Below, in pieces: positions 16,683 through 26,397 of a DNA stretch of 64,000 nt. A model generated the notes under the pieces. That model did no database searches. It was not told where the DNA came from and saw only the letters and a program-made list of their open reading frames with translations. The stretch covers positions 1,984,001-2,048,000 of the forward strand of contig NZ_CP034159.1 in assembly GCF_003860585.1 (NCBI RefSeq), in the 5' to 3' direction. The position numbers and the translations under genes are program-made. This DNA comes from Kaistella carnis. GTDB lineage: Bacteria > Bacteroidota > Bacteroidia > Flavobacteriales > Weeksellaceae. Position 1 is the first letter of the stretch. Each line of letters opens with the position of its first letter.

Positions 16683-18254
16683 ATGATAAAAGCAGATGTA
16701 CTCGTCATCGGATCAGGAATCTCCGGACTTTCTTATGCGATAAAGATTTCCGAAAAAATGCCTGAAGCCAAAATTATCATCGTCACCAAAGCAGATGAAG
16801 ATGAAAGCAATACCAAATACGCTCAAGGCGGATTGGCAGTGGTGACAGACTTTGACAATGATGGTTTCCAAAAACATATTGATGATACCATGAGAGCCGG
16901 CGACGGGGAAAATAATCTGGACGTCGTAAAAATGGTCATCGAAGAAGGACCCGAACGTTTCCGTGAACTCGTGGAATGGGGAACAAATTTCGACCAGAAA
17001 GATGGGCATCTGATGCTGGGGCGGGAAGGTGGTCATACCGAAAACAGAATAGTGCATCATAAAGATATTACCGGAAAAGAAATTGAGCGCGCGTTATTGG
17101 AAACTGCCAACAAATCGCCGAACATCGAAATCATGGCACATCATTATGTCATCGATTTAATTACGCAACACCATGTTCCGGGGAAAGTTTTTGACCTGGA
17201 AAAAATAGACTGTTACGGCGCCTACATTTTGGATGAGAAAAACAAGAAAATAAAAAAGATCACCGCTAAAATAACTTTGGTTGCCACAGGTGGAGCCGGT
17301 CATGTTTATAAAAACACAACCAATCCACTTATTGCAACAGGTGACGGAATTGCCTTTGTTCACAGAGCGCGCGGCAAGATTTCGAACATGCAGTATTACC
17401 AGTTTCATCCTACTGCGCTGTATTCTAAATTAGATGGGATGTTGTTTTTAATATCCGAAGCCGTGCGTGGTGATGGTGCAAAACTCCGGACAAAAGATGG
17501 CGAAAGATTCATGCACAAATACGACGAGCGTGAAGAATTAGCCTCCAGAGATATTGTCGCAAGAGCGATTGACAATGAGTTGAAAATTTCGGGAGATGAA
17601 TATGTAGGCCTAGATTGTCGCGATATGGACCATGAAAAATTTATGGAACATTTTCCGAATATTTATCAGAAATGTATGGATGAAGGAATCGATCCTTTTA
17701 AACAGCTTATTCCGGTGGTTCCGGCGTGTCATTATTTAATGGGCGGAATCGATGTTGACCGAGATGGCCAAAGCTCCATTAAAAATCTTTTTGCCGTGGG
17801 AGAATGTACAAACTCCGGATTGCACGGCGCGAACCGACTGGCTTCAAATTCTTTATTGGAAGGAATGGTTTTCGGGCACAACGCCGCAATGAAAACCGTT
17901 GAACTTCTCGGGATCAACGATTTCAACTTTGATGATCTGAAAGCAATTCCGGAATGGAATGAAGACGGAATGAAAATGATGGATGAAATGGTGATGGTTT
18001 CTTACCTGCGCAGACAGCTTCAGGAAATGATGAGCGATTTGGTAAGCATTGTGCGAAGTAACGACCGATTAGCTATTGCAAAGAAAAAACAGCACGAGAT
18101 TTTTGACGCTGTAAATGAATTGTACAACTACTCTATCCTGTCTCCAAAACTTTCGGAATTAAGAAATCTTACAAATATTTCTTATTTAATTATCAAACAT
18201 TCCTTACAGATGAAAGAGAATAAAGGTTCGTTTTTTAACAGAGATTTGGTCTGA
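16683..18254 (+). CDS. nadB: L-aspartate oxidase
   Basis: 523 residues. NadB oxidises L-aspartate to iminoaspartate with FAD, the first step of de novo NAD synthesis. The N-terminal Rossmann motif VIGSGISGLSYA (about residues 7-18) binds FAD; SNTKYAQGGLAVV is the conserved NadB segment; the active-site region has HPTALY, LISEAVRGDGAKL and PACHYLMGGIDVD; the end GLHGANRLASNSLLEGMVFG is the flavin C-terminal signature. nadC follows 97 bp downstream. NadA, the intervening enzyme, is not encoded in this window. Confidence 0.95.
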   Translation: MIKADVLVIGSGISGLSYAIKISEKMPEAKIIIVTKADEDESNTKYAQGGLAVVTDFDNDGFQKHIDDTMRAGDGENNLDVVKMVIEEGPERFRELVEWGTNFDQKDGHLMLGREGGHTENRIVHHKDITGKEIERALLETANKSPNIEIMAHHYVIDLITQHHVPGKVFDLEKIDCYGAYILDEKNKKIKKITAKITLVATGGAGHVYKNTTNPLIATGDGIAFVHRARGKISNMQYYQFHPTALYSKLDGMLFLISEAVRGDGAKLRTKDGERFMHKYDEREELASRDIVARAIDNELKISGDEYVGLDCRDMDHEKFMEHFPNIYQKCMDEGIDPFKQLIPVVPACHYLMGGIDVDRDGQSSIKNLFAVGECTNSGLHGANRLASNSLLEGMVFGHNAAMKTVELLGINDFNFDDLKAIPEWNEDGMKMMDEMVMVSYLRRQLQEMMSDLVSIVRSNDRLAIAKKKQHEIFDAVNELYNYSILSPKLSELRNLTNISYLIIKHSLQMKENKGSFFNRDLV

Positions 18255-18351
18255 GGGAAATAGTACCAGAAAAAATAGGTGAAAATTTCGAAACCATCAA
18301 GCACCCATAATTAACTCAATATAAACCTAAAGGTTTCTTAAAATATACAAA

Positions 18352-19212
18352 ATGAAAAAACCAGCATACGTAACGAAAGACGCTTTAAAAACTTTCATTA
18401 AAAATGCTTTAGAAGAAGATATTCAGGATGGCGACCACTCTACCTTAGCCACCATCCCGAAGGACTTGGAACAAAAAGCCAAATTACTTGTAAAACAAGA
18501 CTGTATTTTAGCCGGAGTCGAGCTTGCAGAAATTATATTTAAACAGTTTGATAAAAACTTGCAAGTAGAACGTTTGCTCAATGATGGCGACGCTGCGAAA
18601 GTAGGCGATATCGCTTTTTACGTAACCGGAAGTGCACGATCAATTCTTTCTACGGAACGTTTCGTACTGAACTGTATGCAGAGAATGAGTGGAATAGCGA
18701 CCTTAACACATGATTGGGACTCCAGATTACTTGGTACAAAAACCAAACTTCTCGATACAAGAAAAACAACACCGAATTTCCGAATTTGTGAAAAATGGGC
18801 TGTTGCAATTGGAGGCGGAACGAATCACCGCTATGGATTGTACGATATGATTATGCTGAAAGACAACCACATTGATTACAACGGAAGCATCAGCAAAGCG
18901 GTAAAAATGGCGAAAAAATATATTGAAAAACTTAACAAACCTTTGAAAATAGAAGTTGAAACGAGAACTCTGGAAGAAGTGGAAGAAGCGCTGAAGGCCG
19001 GAGCAGACCGTATTATGCTTGACAATATGGATGTCGCAACCATGAAAGAAGCTGTAAAAATTATTGGTGGACAGTGCGAAACCGAAGCTTCGGGTGGAAT
19101 TACACGAGACATGTTGAAAGAAATCGCCGCAACGGGAGTGGATTATATTTCTGCGGGAGCGCTTACTCATTCAGCGAAGAATATTGATTTGAGTTTAAAA
19201 GCGGTAAAATAA
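18352..19212 (+). CDS. nadC: nicotinate-nucleotide pyrophosphorylase (quinolinate phosphoribosyltransferase)
   Basis: 286 residues. NadC converts quinolinate and PRPP into nicotinate mononucleotide, CO2 and PPi, completing the NadB-NadA-NadC route. Family motifs: EEDIQDGDHST near the N-terminus, ERFVLNCMQRMSGIATLT, KLLDTRKTTPNFR (quinolinate/PRPP-binding Arg and Lys), AIGGGTNHRYGLYDMIMLKDNH, VEVETRTLEE-like and ADRIMLDNMD, ending ASGGIT and YISAGALTHSAKNIDLSLK. Paired with nadB just upstream. A small hairpin (aaacct/aggttt, 18323-18336) sits in the gap between them. Confidence 0.95.
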   Translation: MKKPAYVTKDALKTFIKNALEEDIQDGDHSTLATIPKDLEQKAKLLVKQDCILAGVELAEIIFKQFDKNLQVERLLNDGDAAKVGDIAFYVTGSARSILSTERFVLNCMQRMSGIATLTHDWDSRLLGTKTKLLDTRKTTPNFRICEKWAVAIGGGTNHRYGLYDMIMLKDNHIDYNGSISKAVKMAKKYIEKLNKPLKIEVETRTLEEVEEALKAGADRIMLDNMDVATMKEAVKIIGGQCETEASGGITRDMLKEIAATGVDYISAGALTHSAKNIDLSLKAVK

Positions 19213-19383
19213 TTTATCGAAATGGTAATTAAAAAAGGTACTTTAGAACAAATAGACAACACAAATTGAGATTAAAGGCATTAAATAATAATTTTAAACC
19301 ATTGATTTTCAATCAATTATTCCACAAATTAACAAAACTTTAAAATTTAACAATTTGTTAACGAAAATACCGTTTAAATATAA

Positions 19384-19391
19384 TAGTTTTG
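19384..19391 (+). promoter_or_regulatory. -7 element for the large TonB-dependent receptor
   Basis: TAGTTTTG matches TAnnTTTG, 39 nt before the ATG at 19431. A TTG occurs at 19355-19357 (26-nt spacer). A 7-bp inverted repeat ATTGATT/AATCAAT lies upstream at 19301-19317. Confidence 0.5.
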
Positions 19392-19430
19392 CACCAAACT
19401 TACTAAAAAGGTAAACTTAAATTAACTGAT

Positions 19431-22400
19431 ATGAATTTTAATCCACTTAAAAAGACCGCGCTCATTGCCGCTATTGCATTTGCAGGTTATGGTAACATCC
19501 ACGCACAGGTTACTACCAGTAACATGTCGGGCGTTGTAACAACTACAGACGGCAAAAAAAGCACTGGGGCAACCATTAAGGCAACACACATGCCATCAGG
19601 AACGGTTTATTCGGCTACTGCAAATTCTGCAGGAGTTTTTAACTTATCCAACATGCGTGTTGGTGGACCTTACAAAGTAGAAGTTACCTATGGTAATGAA
19701 CAACCAATGATATACGATGATGTGTACTTGGAACTCGGTCAACCATTTGCGCTGAATCCAGTATTCGGTGAGAAAACAGCAAATATTGCTGAGGTAGTAG
19801 TTACCGGAGTAAGCAGAAACGCTAACAAAACGGGAGCTGCAACAAACGTTGGTCAAAAACTAATTCAGGAACTTCCGCAATCTTCTAGAAGTATTACAGA
19901 TTTTACGAGATTAACTCCACAAGCAAACGGCAATTCATTTGCAGGTCGTGATGCTCGTTATAACAACCTTCAAATTGATGGAGCGAATTTCAATAACGGT
20001 TTTGGTTTAAGCAACAGCCCACTTCCAGGGGGTAACTCGCAGCCAATTTCTTTAGATGCAATTCAGGAAATCTCTGTAAACATTGCCCCTTTTGATGTTA
20101 CACAGTCTGGTTTTACAGGTGCTGGTATTAATGCGATTACCAAATCAGGTACTAATAAATTCCATGGTTCATTATACGGTTATTATAATGGTAAAGAATT
20201 GAACGGTTGGAAAATAAATGGTGAAGACATTCAAAAAGTGTCTGGTGCTAAAATGACCAATGGTCTTACTGTAGGTGGACCAATTATTCAAAATAAATTA
20301 TTCTTCTTTGTTAGTGGTGAAAGAGAAACTGCTACTGGAGCAAATGCTTCTGGCGCGAATCTTTGGAAAGCTTCACAAGACGGAATTTCAGATCCTGCAA
20401 ATAACATCTCAAGAGTTAAAGAATCTGACCTAATCGCTGTTCAAAATCACTTGATCAACAGATGGGGTTATAATCCAGGACGTTACCAAGGTTATGCTAA
20501 TGAAGCAGAACAACAAGGTGACAAATTCCTAGCTCGTTTAGACTGGAACATCAGCGATAAACACAAGTTTGCGGTTCGTTATAATATGTTGAAAGGAACA
20601 TCACAGCAACTTGCAAATGCTTCTTCCGGTCCAGCGCCAAGATCTTCTTGGAGTCGTGTGAGTGATAAAGCAATGACTTTTGAAAGTGGTAATTATGGAT
20701 TTGAAAACACGGTAAGTTCTGTTACAGCTGAATTAAACTCAACTTTCAACTCGAGTCTTTCAAATAAATTATTATTTACCTACTCGAAAATTCAAGATAA
20801 AAGAACATCACCTTCAGAATCTCTTTTCCCTTTTGTTGATATCTGGGATGGTTCGCCAACTGGTGGAAACTACATCAGTTTCGGTACAGAATTATTCTCT
20901 TACCTGAATGATGTTGTGAATGATAACTTCTCATTTACCAATAACTTAACCTATACCACAGGAAAAAATAACTTCACTGCAGGTATCGCATACGAAGTTC
21001 AGAAATTTGGTAACTCTTATACCAGAATGGGAACAGGTTATTACCGTTATGCTTCAGTAGAAGATTTCTTGAAAACAGGAACATCCGCAGAGGTTGCACC
21101 AATTATGTTTGGTTTAACTTATCCATATGCTAATCAAGATACTTACTCTAGAGTTAACTTCGGTTTAGCATCTGCTTATTTACAGGACAGAATTACATTA
21201 AATGACAAATTCAACGTTACAATAGGTTTAAGAGCAGAACTTCCTAATTATTTAAATGATCTTACAGCAAATCCTTCAATTGATGCTTTAGATTTATTAG
21301 ACAAAAACGGAAACCCAAGAAACTATGCTTCAGGTGAATGGCCAAAATCTAAAGTTTCTCTTTCTCCGCGTTTAGGATTTAACTATGACGTAATGGGAGA
21401 CAGAAGTTTAACTTTACGTGGAGGCACAGGAATCTTTACAGGTCGTGTTCCTTTCGTATGGTTAACAAATATGCCAACCAATGCGGGAGTTTTACAAAAC
21501 ACTGTAGAGCCAGGTTCTTATGCTGAAGTTGCAGGATGGATCGGAAACGTAAGATTCCAGCCACAAGACATTTATTACTATGTAAATAATCCACCAGCAG
21601 GTGCAGGAAGTGTGTTCATCAACAATCCAAAAGCAGGTGCACCAGCATCATTCGCTTTAGTTGATAGAGATTTCAAAATGCCGTCAGTATGGAGATCAAG
21701 TTTCGGTGCTGACTACAAAATTCCAAACTCTGTATTCACATTAACAACAGACATTCTCTATACTAAAGACGTAAATTCTGTATTCCAATATGGAGCAAAC
21801 AGAAAAGAATCTACAGCGAGAATGACTCGTCAAGATCGTGCTTATTACCCGAATGCTGCATCATACCAATACAACACTGCAATTGGAGCAAACAGCGCGG
21901 TAGTTTTAACGAACTCTGATACTAAAGGAACTGCTTTCTCTGCAACGTTTGGGGCAAATATGAGAACATGGAAAGGACTTTCTGGGTCTGTATTCTACAC
22001 CTTCTCTGAAGCAAAAGAAATCTCTGCAAACGCAGGATCAAGTGCAAGTTCAGCATGGCAAGCATCACCAACAGTTGATTCACCAAATCAACAAGATTTG
22101 AGTATTTCAAACTTCTCAGTTCCACACAGAATTGTTGCAAATATTAGTTATAACATCAAGAATACGACAATTGGAGTTTACTATTCAGGTGCAAACCAAG
22201 GAAGATTCTCTTACTACTACTCTAATGATGTGAATGGTGATGGTATCGCGAATGACTTAATGTACATCCCTAATGTTGGAGAAGTAACTAAGTTTGCTGA
22301 TATTAAAAGTGGTACAACTACTTTGTTTACTGCAGGACAACAAGATGCTGCTTTCAACCAGTTCATCGCTGATAATGGTTTAGAAAAATACAGAGGTCAA

Positions 22401-22739
22401 ATTCTTCCACGTAACGAATTCTTGTTACCATGGTTAAACCGTGTTGATGTAAGAATTGCTCAGAATATCTTTACTGATATGGTTCAAAAAGGAGACAAAG
22501 TTGCAATTACTTTAGATATCTTAAACTTTGGTAACCTACTTAATTCAGAATGGGGAATTCAGGACAATACGGTAAGTTCTTATGGAGCAGCAGTATTAGG
22601 AAGATCAGGGAATCTATCTCCTGACCCAACTTTTACAATGTTACGTGATGGAGCTAATTTAGTTAAATCACCATACAGACCAGCAAGTTCAAGATTTACT
22701 ACTTGGAGTGCAATGCTTGGATTTAAATATTCATTCTAA
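19431..22739 (+). CDS. TonB-dependent receptor, Oar-like
   Basis: 1102 residues. Signal peptide (MNFNPLKKTALIAAIAFAGYGNIHAQ), then a carboxypeptidase-regulatory-like beta domain (GVVTTTDGKKSTGATIKATH, about residues 35-120), a plug domain (IAEVVVTGVSRN; LPQSSRSITDFTRLTPQ; NNLQIDGANFNNGFG) and a long 22-strand barrel ending in FKYSF with terminal Phe. It resembles the Oar family of Myxococcus and Flavobacteriia, which import or handle proteins and peptides through the outer membrane using TonB energy. No adjacent SusD, so it is not a SusC/SusD pair. A long leader, strong terminator and a limited-looking codon choice suggest high expression, which is inference. Confidence 0.92.
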   Translation: MNFNPLKKTALIAAIAFAGYGNIHAQVTTSNMSGVVTTTDGKKSTGATIKATHMPSGTVYSATANSAGVFNLSNMRVGGPYKVEVTYGNEQPMIYDDVYLELGQPFALNPVFGEKTANIAEVVVTGVSRNANKTGAATNVGQKLIQELPQSSRSITDFTRLTPQANGNSFAGRDARYNNLQIDGANFNNGFGLSNSPLPGGNSQPISLDAIQEISVNIAPFDVTQSGFTGAGINAITKSGTNKFHGSLYGYYNGKELNGWKINGEDIQKVSGAKMTNGLTVGGPIIQNKLFFFVSGERETATGANASGANLWKASQDGISDPANNISRVKESDLIAVQNHLINRWGYNPGRYQGYANEAEQQGDKFLARLDWNISDKHKFAVRYNMLKGTSQQLANASSGPAPRSSWSRVSDKAMTFESGNYGFENTVSSVTAELNSTFNSSLSNKLLFTYSKIQDKRTSPSESLFPFVDIWDGSPTGGNYISFGTELFSYLNDVVNDNFSFTNNLTYTTGKNNFTAGIAYEVQKFGNSYTRMGTGYYRYASVEDFLKTGTSAEVAPIMFGLTYPYANQDTYSRVNFGLASAYLQDRITLNDKFNVTIGLRAELPNYLNDLTANPSIDALDLLDKNGNPRNYASGEWPKSKVSLSPRLGFNYDVMGDRSLTLRGGTGIFTGRVPFVWLTNMPTNAGVLQNTVEPGSYAEVAGWIGNVRFQPQDIYYYVNNPPAGAGSVFINNPKAGAPASFALVDRDFKMPSVWRSSFGADYKIPNSVFTLTTDILYTKDVNSVFQYGANRKESTARMTRQDRAYYPNAASYQYNTAIGANSAVVLTNSDTKGTAFSATFGANMRTWKGLSGSVFYTFSEAKEISANAGSSASSAWQASPTVDSPNQQDLSISNFSVPHRIVANISYNIKNTTIGVYYSGANQGRFSYYYSNDVNGDGIANDLMYIPNVGEVTKFADIKSGTTTLFTAGQQDAAFNQFIADNGLEKYRGQILPRNEFLLPWLNRVDVRIAQNIFTDMVQKGDKVAITLDILNFGNLLNSEWGIQDNTVSSYGAAVLGRSGNLSPDPTFTMLRDGANLVKSPYRPASSRFTTWSAMLGFKYSF

Positions 22740-22760
22740 CACTTTCAATGTGATATAAAA

Positions 22761-22796
22761 AGAAGCCTTACAATTAATTTTGTAAGGCTTCTTTAT
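22761..22796 (+). terminator. intrinsic terminator after the Oar-like receptor
   Basis: Perfect 13-bp stem AGAAGCCTTACAA (22761-22773) / TTGTAAGGCTTCT (22780-22792), 6-nt loop, then T-rich tail. Confidence 0.93.
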
Positions 22797-22855
22797 TGGC
22801 TTTAAACTGAACTTTAACAATTCACGGACTATACACGAATCACCGGGATTTTTTT

Positions 22856-22863
22856 TATCTTTG
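22856..22863 (+). promoter_or_regulatory. -7 element for the small membrane protein gene
   Basis: TATCTTTG, 18 nt before ATG 22882. No clear TTG box. Confidence 0.45.
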
Positions 22864-22881
22864 CTTTTAACAAAAAATACT

Positions 22882-23328
22882 ATGGATACATTTAAAATTA
22901 TTACTGAAGCACACAAAGGTTTTGCTTATCTGATTTTGCTTGCGGGCATCATTTTCATCGTTGCATTATTGGTTACCATGTTTGGGTATTCAGGAAAAAT
23001 TTCTAAACTGTTGAGAAAATCAACTTTGTTTACCATGATTCTTTTCCACGTTCAATTAATCGTGGGAATTTTTATGTTGGTGTTTTCTCCCGGATTAAAA
23101 GGAGCATTGGAAACCGGAACTTTGATGAGCAACGCAGCCTCAAGATTCTCTTATGTGGAGCATCCAGTCTCCATGTTAATTGGAGTGGTATTAATGACCA
23201 TCATTAATAAGTACATGAAAACCAATGAAACGCTTGCCATGAAGATCGTTATTATGGGCGTAATCGCTGTTGCATTATTTGCATATGCCTTCCCATGGAT
23301 GAGAGTCTTTCCTTCACTTTTCGCATAA
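22882..23328 (+). CDS. four-helix integral membrane protein (cytochrome-b-like annotation group)
   Basis: 148 residues from ATG 22882; the frame opens at TTG 22861 inside the promoter box, so the shorter start is chosen. Four transmembrane segments are evident: residues about 15-37, 52-73, 98-112 and 121-141. A His in the first region (EAHKGFAYL), one in helix 2 (LFHVQLIVGIFML) and one at EHPVSMLIGV are placed at membrane edges and could bind heme, which explains why relatives are often labelled cytochrome b; this is not proven by a motif. It lies 25 bp before asd and could share its transcript. Confidence 0.8.
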   Translation: MDTFKIITEAHKGFAYLILLAGIIFIVALLVTMFGYSGKISKLLRKSTLFTMILFHVQLIVGIFMLVFSPGLKGALETGTLMSNAASRFSYVEHPVSMLIGVVLMTIINKYMKTNETLAMKIVIMGVIAVALFAYAFPWMRVFPSLFA

Positions 23329-23353
23329 ACATTTTTAATAACAGATATTCTTA

Positions 23354-24346
23354 ATGAAAATAGCAGTAGTAGGCGCTACCGGAATGGTGGGACAAATCAT
23401 GTTGAAGGTTTTGGAAGAAAGAAATTTCCCCATTACCGAACTGATTCCTGTCGCTTCGGAAAAGTCAATCGGTAAAAAAATTATATTTAAAGGCAACGAA
23501 ATCGAAATTGTTTCGATGCAAGACGCGATAGACCGAAAGCCCGAAATTGCTATGTTCTCTGCAGGCGGAGCAACTTCTTTAGAATTCGCACCGAAATTTG
23601 CGGCAGTTGGAACTACGGTGATTGACAATTCTTCGGCGTGGAGAATGGAAGCAGACAAAAAATTAGTCGTTCCCGAAATCAACGCAACTGTTTTGACAAA
23701 AGACGATAAAATTATTGCCAATCCAAATTGTTCCACAATTCAGTTGGTCATGATTCTACATCCTTTAAATCAAAAATTCGATGTTAAAAGAGTTATCGTT
23801 TCCACTTATCAGTCGGTTACAGGAACCGGTAAAAATGCCGTAGATCAGTTGAATGGAGAAATCGCGGGAAATAACGAAGTTGAAAAAGTCTATCCTTACG
23901 ACATCTTCAAAAATGCACTGCCACAATGTGATGTTTTCGCAGAAGACGATTACACCAAAGAAGAAATAAAACTGATGACAGAACCCAAAAAAATTATGGG
24001 TGATGACAGTTTTACTATTACCGCAACTGCAGTTCGAGTACCAGTTCAGGGCGGACATTCAGAAAGTGTAAACATTGAATTCGAAAACGATTTCGATCTG
24101 GCCGAAATCAGAACTATTCTTTCTCAAACACCGGGAGTCATTGTTTTAGATGATGTGAAAAACAACATCTATCCTATGCCTTTGTACTCTGAAGGGAAAG
24201 ATGAGGTATTTGTCGGAAGAATTAGAAGAGACCGCTCTAATCCAAAAACTTTAAACCTTTGGATTGTTGCAGATAACCTCCGAAAAGGCGCTGCTACCAA
24301 CGCAGTTCAGATTGCAGAATATCTTTACCAAAATAAATTAGTCTAA
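23354..24346 (+). CDS. asd: aspartate-semialdehyde dehydrogenase
   Basis: 330 residues. The enzyme reduces aspartyl phosphate to aspartate semialdehyde with NADPH, feeding lysine/diaminopimelate, threonine and methionine synthesis. VVGATGMVGQIMLKVLEER is the NADP-binding Rossmann start; NPNCSTIQLV holds the catalytic Cys near residue 126; QSVTGTGKNAVDQL and TATAVRVPVQGGHSESVNIE contain the catalytic His region; the C-terminus has LNLWIVADNLRKGAATNAVQIAEYL. It has its own terminator at 24350. Confidence 0.97.
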   Translation: MKIAVVGATGMVGQIMLKVLEERNFPITELIPVASEKSIGKKIIFKGNEIEIVSMQDAIDRKPEIAMFSAGGATSLEFAPKFAAVGTTVIDNSSAWRMEADKKLVVPEINATVLTKDDKIIANPNCSTIQLVMILHPLNQKFDVKRVIVSTYQSVTGTGKNAVDQLNGEIAGNNEVEKVYPYDIFKNALPQCDVFAEDDYTKEEIKLMTEPKKIMGDDSFTITATAVRVPVQGGHSESVNIEFENDFDLAEIRTILSQTPGVIVLDDVKNNIYPMPLYSEGKDEVFVGRIRRDRSNPKTLNLWIVADNLRKGAATNAVQIAEYLYQNKLV

Positions 24347-24349
24347 ATT

Positions 24350-24381
24350 AAATGCTCACGAAAAGTGAGCATTTTTTTTAT
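24350..24381 (+). terminator. intrinsic terminator after asd
   Basis: Stem AAATGCTCAC (24350-24359) with GTGAGCATTT (24365-24374), loop GAAAA, then a T run. Confidence 0.92.
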
Positions 24382-24425
24382 CGCTTAGACCCATCAAACA
24401 TTCATCATAAGTTTAATAAAACCCT

Positions 24426-25427
24426 ATGGCAGAAAATAAAAATCCATCCCTCAATAATTTTACTTTCCAAAGAAATGTTGCCATTATCGGCATCATTCTT
24501 TTCTTGGCGAAATTGCTGGCGTGGCACTTCACCAATTCCGATGCGGTATTTTCAGACGCTATGGAAAGTATTGTGAACATCATTGCAGCTTTCATGGGTT
24601 TGTATTCTCTTTATCTCGCGGCAAAACCAAAAGATTTTGATCATCCTTACGGGCATGGGAAGGTGGAATTTATTACTTCTGGTGTAGAAGGTGCTCTGAT
24701 TATTTTCGCTGGTGTTATTATCATTGTGCAGTCGGTAGATTCGCTGTTGCATGGCAATATACCAAAGCAGTTAGATTGGGGAATTTGGATTGTTGCTGCT
24801 ACAGCCGTCGTGAATTATTTAATGGGCCATATTTCTCATCAAAAAGGCATCAGAGAAAACTCCCTCGTATTACAAAGTTCCGGGAAGCATTTAAAAAGCG
24901 ATACAGTAACGACTCTAGGAGTGGTGATAAGTTTGGTCTTGGTACAGCTTACAAAACTGTACTGGATCGACGCGTTAGTCGCCCTTCTCTTCGGGAGCTA
25001 TATTATGTTTGTAGGATATAAAATCATCCGGAAATCATTAAGTGGAATTATGGATGAAGCCGATTTGGGAATGCTGGAAAACCTCTCAAAATTCCTTAAT
25101 GAAAATCGGGAGCGCCAATGGATCGACATTCATAATATGCGGATACAACAGCACGGAAGCGGACTTCATATTGATGCCCATTTAACTTTGCCTTGGTATT
25201 ATGAACTTCGAAAAGCCCATAAAGAAATGGAAGAAGTGTATAAATTGATTGCAAATAATACAGATCGTACCATAGAATTTAATTTTCATTTAGATGACTG
25301 CAAATCTTTTTCCTGCGAAATTTGTGAATTATATGAGTGTCCTGTCCGTCAAAATACGTTCGTTAAAAAAGTGGAATGGAACAAAAAAACGATTGCCCAA
25401 GTTGATAAGCATTCCGTGGAAGATTAA
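24426..25427 (+). CDS. cation diffusion facilitator family metal exporter
   Basis: 333 residues. CDF proteins exchange protons for Zn2+, Fe2+, Mn2+ or Cd2+ across the inner membrane. Six transmembrane helices fill about residues 14-200. Metal-site motifs: SDAMESIVN in helix 2 (site residues at Asp and position +4), DHPYGHGKVE in the loop, and KHLKSDTVTTLG in helix 5 with the His-x3-Asp pair. The cytoplasmic C-terminal domain (about 215-300) has HNMRIQQHGSGLHIDAHLTL. The extra Cys/His-rich tail DDCKSFSCEICELYECP is less usual and may add a metal-sensing site. Its stop overlaps the stop of the convergent minus-strand gene by 4 bp. Confidence 0.92.
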   Translation: MAENKNPSLNNFTFQRNVAIIGIILFLAKLLAWHFTNSDAVFSDAMESIVNIIAAFMGLYSLYLAAKPKDFDHPYGHGKVEFITSGVEGALIIFAGVIIIVQSVDSLLHGNIPKQLDWGIWIVAATAVVNYLMGHISHQKGIRENSLVLQSSGKHLKSDTVTTLGVVISLVLVQLTKLYWIDALVALLFGSYIMFVGYKIIRKSLSGIMDEADLGMLENLSKFLNENRERQWIDIHNMRIQQHGSGLHIDAHLTLPWYYELRKAHKEMEEVYKLIANNTDRTIEFNFHLDDCKSFSCEICELYECPVRQNTFVKKVEWNKKTIAQVDKHSVED

Positions 25428-25855
25428 ATCTTCTCCACGTGCTGACGGTAGTAGAACAACGGAATAATCAGTAACAGGATTAAAGGCTGAATTACAAAGC
25501 GTCTCATATAAAAAGAGAAAAGATATCCGATCTCAAACTTGGTATGAATGCAATAAAGGTAAAGGGGAAAAGTGATGGCAAAAACGATGAGCATTAAAAC
25601 AACCGCTTGTATCGTCCATTTTTTATTCTTAAAAATTAAATAAACGACGCCCGCAGATAACAGCAAGTTCATTCCAAATCGGAAAAGGTAATTCAGGATC
25701 AAAGGAGTCCAGTTGAAATCTGGGAAAGGTGCATGTTTATTTGCCAAATGAAAAAACGCCTGAAATGGATCATAAAAAATTTGAGCCTCCAAAATCCTCA
25801 CGCCGACAAGACCAAAAATCAGAATGCCAACCAATAACCATTTAAGTATTTTCAT
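25424..25855 (-). CDS. exosortase F system-associated membrane protein
   Basis: 143 residues with four hydrophobic helices (about 5-20, 52-75, 82-102 and 116-137) and a short periplasmic stretch around FYDPFQAFFHLANKHAPFPDFNW. I recognise this as the partner always found beside XrtF in Flavobacteriia (TIGR04127-type, flavo_near_exo). Its start overlaps the end of xrtF by 14 bp, so the two are made together, presumably forming one inner-membrane complex. Its biochemical role is not known. Its own stop overlaps the convergent CDF stop. Confidence 0.88.
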   Translation of the reverse strand: MKILKWLLVGILIFGLVGVRILEAQIFYDPFQAFFHLANKHAPFPDFNWTPLILNYLFRFGMNLLLSAGVVYLIFKNKKWTIQAVVLMLIVFAITFPLYLYCIHTKFEIGYLFSFYMRRFVIQPLILLLIIPLFYYRQHVEKI

Positions 25856-26384
25856 GCTCCGTATCTTTTAAAGCATAAAATTTAATCCACACCAGCCAAA
25901 GCAAAACCACGCTGCCATAAATGATGGCCGGAAAAAGATAATCGTGTCCCATTCTGGAATACTGAGGATATTCTACCAATAAAACATTCAACCCAACAAT
26001 CCGCAAGACATTCATAATGTGAAGAGCAATTACTCCTACTGCACCAAACAAAAAAGTTTTCGAACCTTCGTAGAAAGCAAATATAAACGCCAAAAATAAG
26101 ATCATCACCGAGATCGCGTTGCAACCTTCCACCATCCGGGAGACATATTTGCCACTTACAAAAAACCAGGTGGTTTCATCTTCCGGTTTTCCGGGAACCA
26201 TTTCAGAGGGATATCCAATTTTATTTTGTAAAAAATCGACTTGTCTCATAATCCAGGTTGAGAAAGGATCCAGTCCAGCGTTCTTATATCCATTCAAATA
26301 AAGCTGGTACGCCAAAACCATCACCACATAAATAATGATGAAACGCAGTAATATTTTGAGAACGGGCTTGAAATCGTTGAACAT
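25842..26384 (-). CDS. xrtF: exosortase family protein XrtF
   Basis: 180 residues from ATG 26384; an upstream in-frame TTG at 26408 would overlap the promoter. Exosortases are inner-membrane transpeptidases that cut C-terminal sorting signals and may attach the protein to a glycolipid. The catalytic triad is intact: Cys88 in RMVEGCNAISV, Arg128 in MNVLRIVGLNV and His147 in RMGHDYLF. Several membrane helices flank it (14-30, 90-105, 112-135, 150-168). XrtF is the flavobacterial subtype (TIGR04128) with no well-defined target signal. Overlaps its partner gene by 14 bp and diverges from an AmgK-like kinase. Confidence 0.92.
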   Translation of the reverse strand: MFNDFKPVLKILLRFIIIYVVMVLAYQLYLNGYKNAGLDPFSTWIMRQVDFLQNKIGYPSEMVPGKPEDETTWFFVSGKYVSRMVEGCNAISVMILFLAFIFAFYEGSKTFLFGAVGVIALHIMNVLRIVGLNVLLVEYPQYSRMGHDYLFPAIIYGSVVLLWLVWIKFYALKDTEHENT

Positions 26385-26389
26385 TCCTG

Positions 26390-26397
26390 CAAATATA
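26390..26397 (-). promoter_or_regulatory. -7 element for xrtF
   Basis: TATATTTG on the minus strand, ending 5 nt before the xrtF ATG at 26384, so the mRNA should be nearly leaderless. The identical box for the divergent kinase gene lies 25 bp away. Confidence 0.5.
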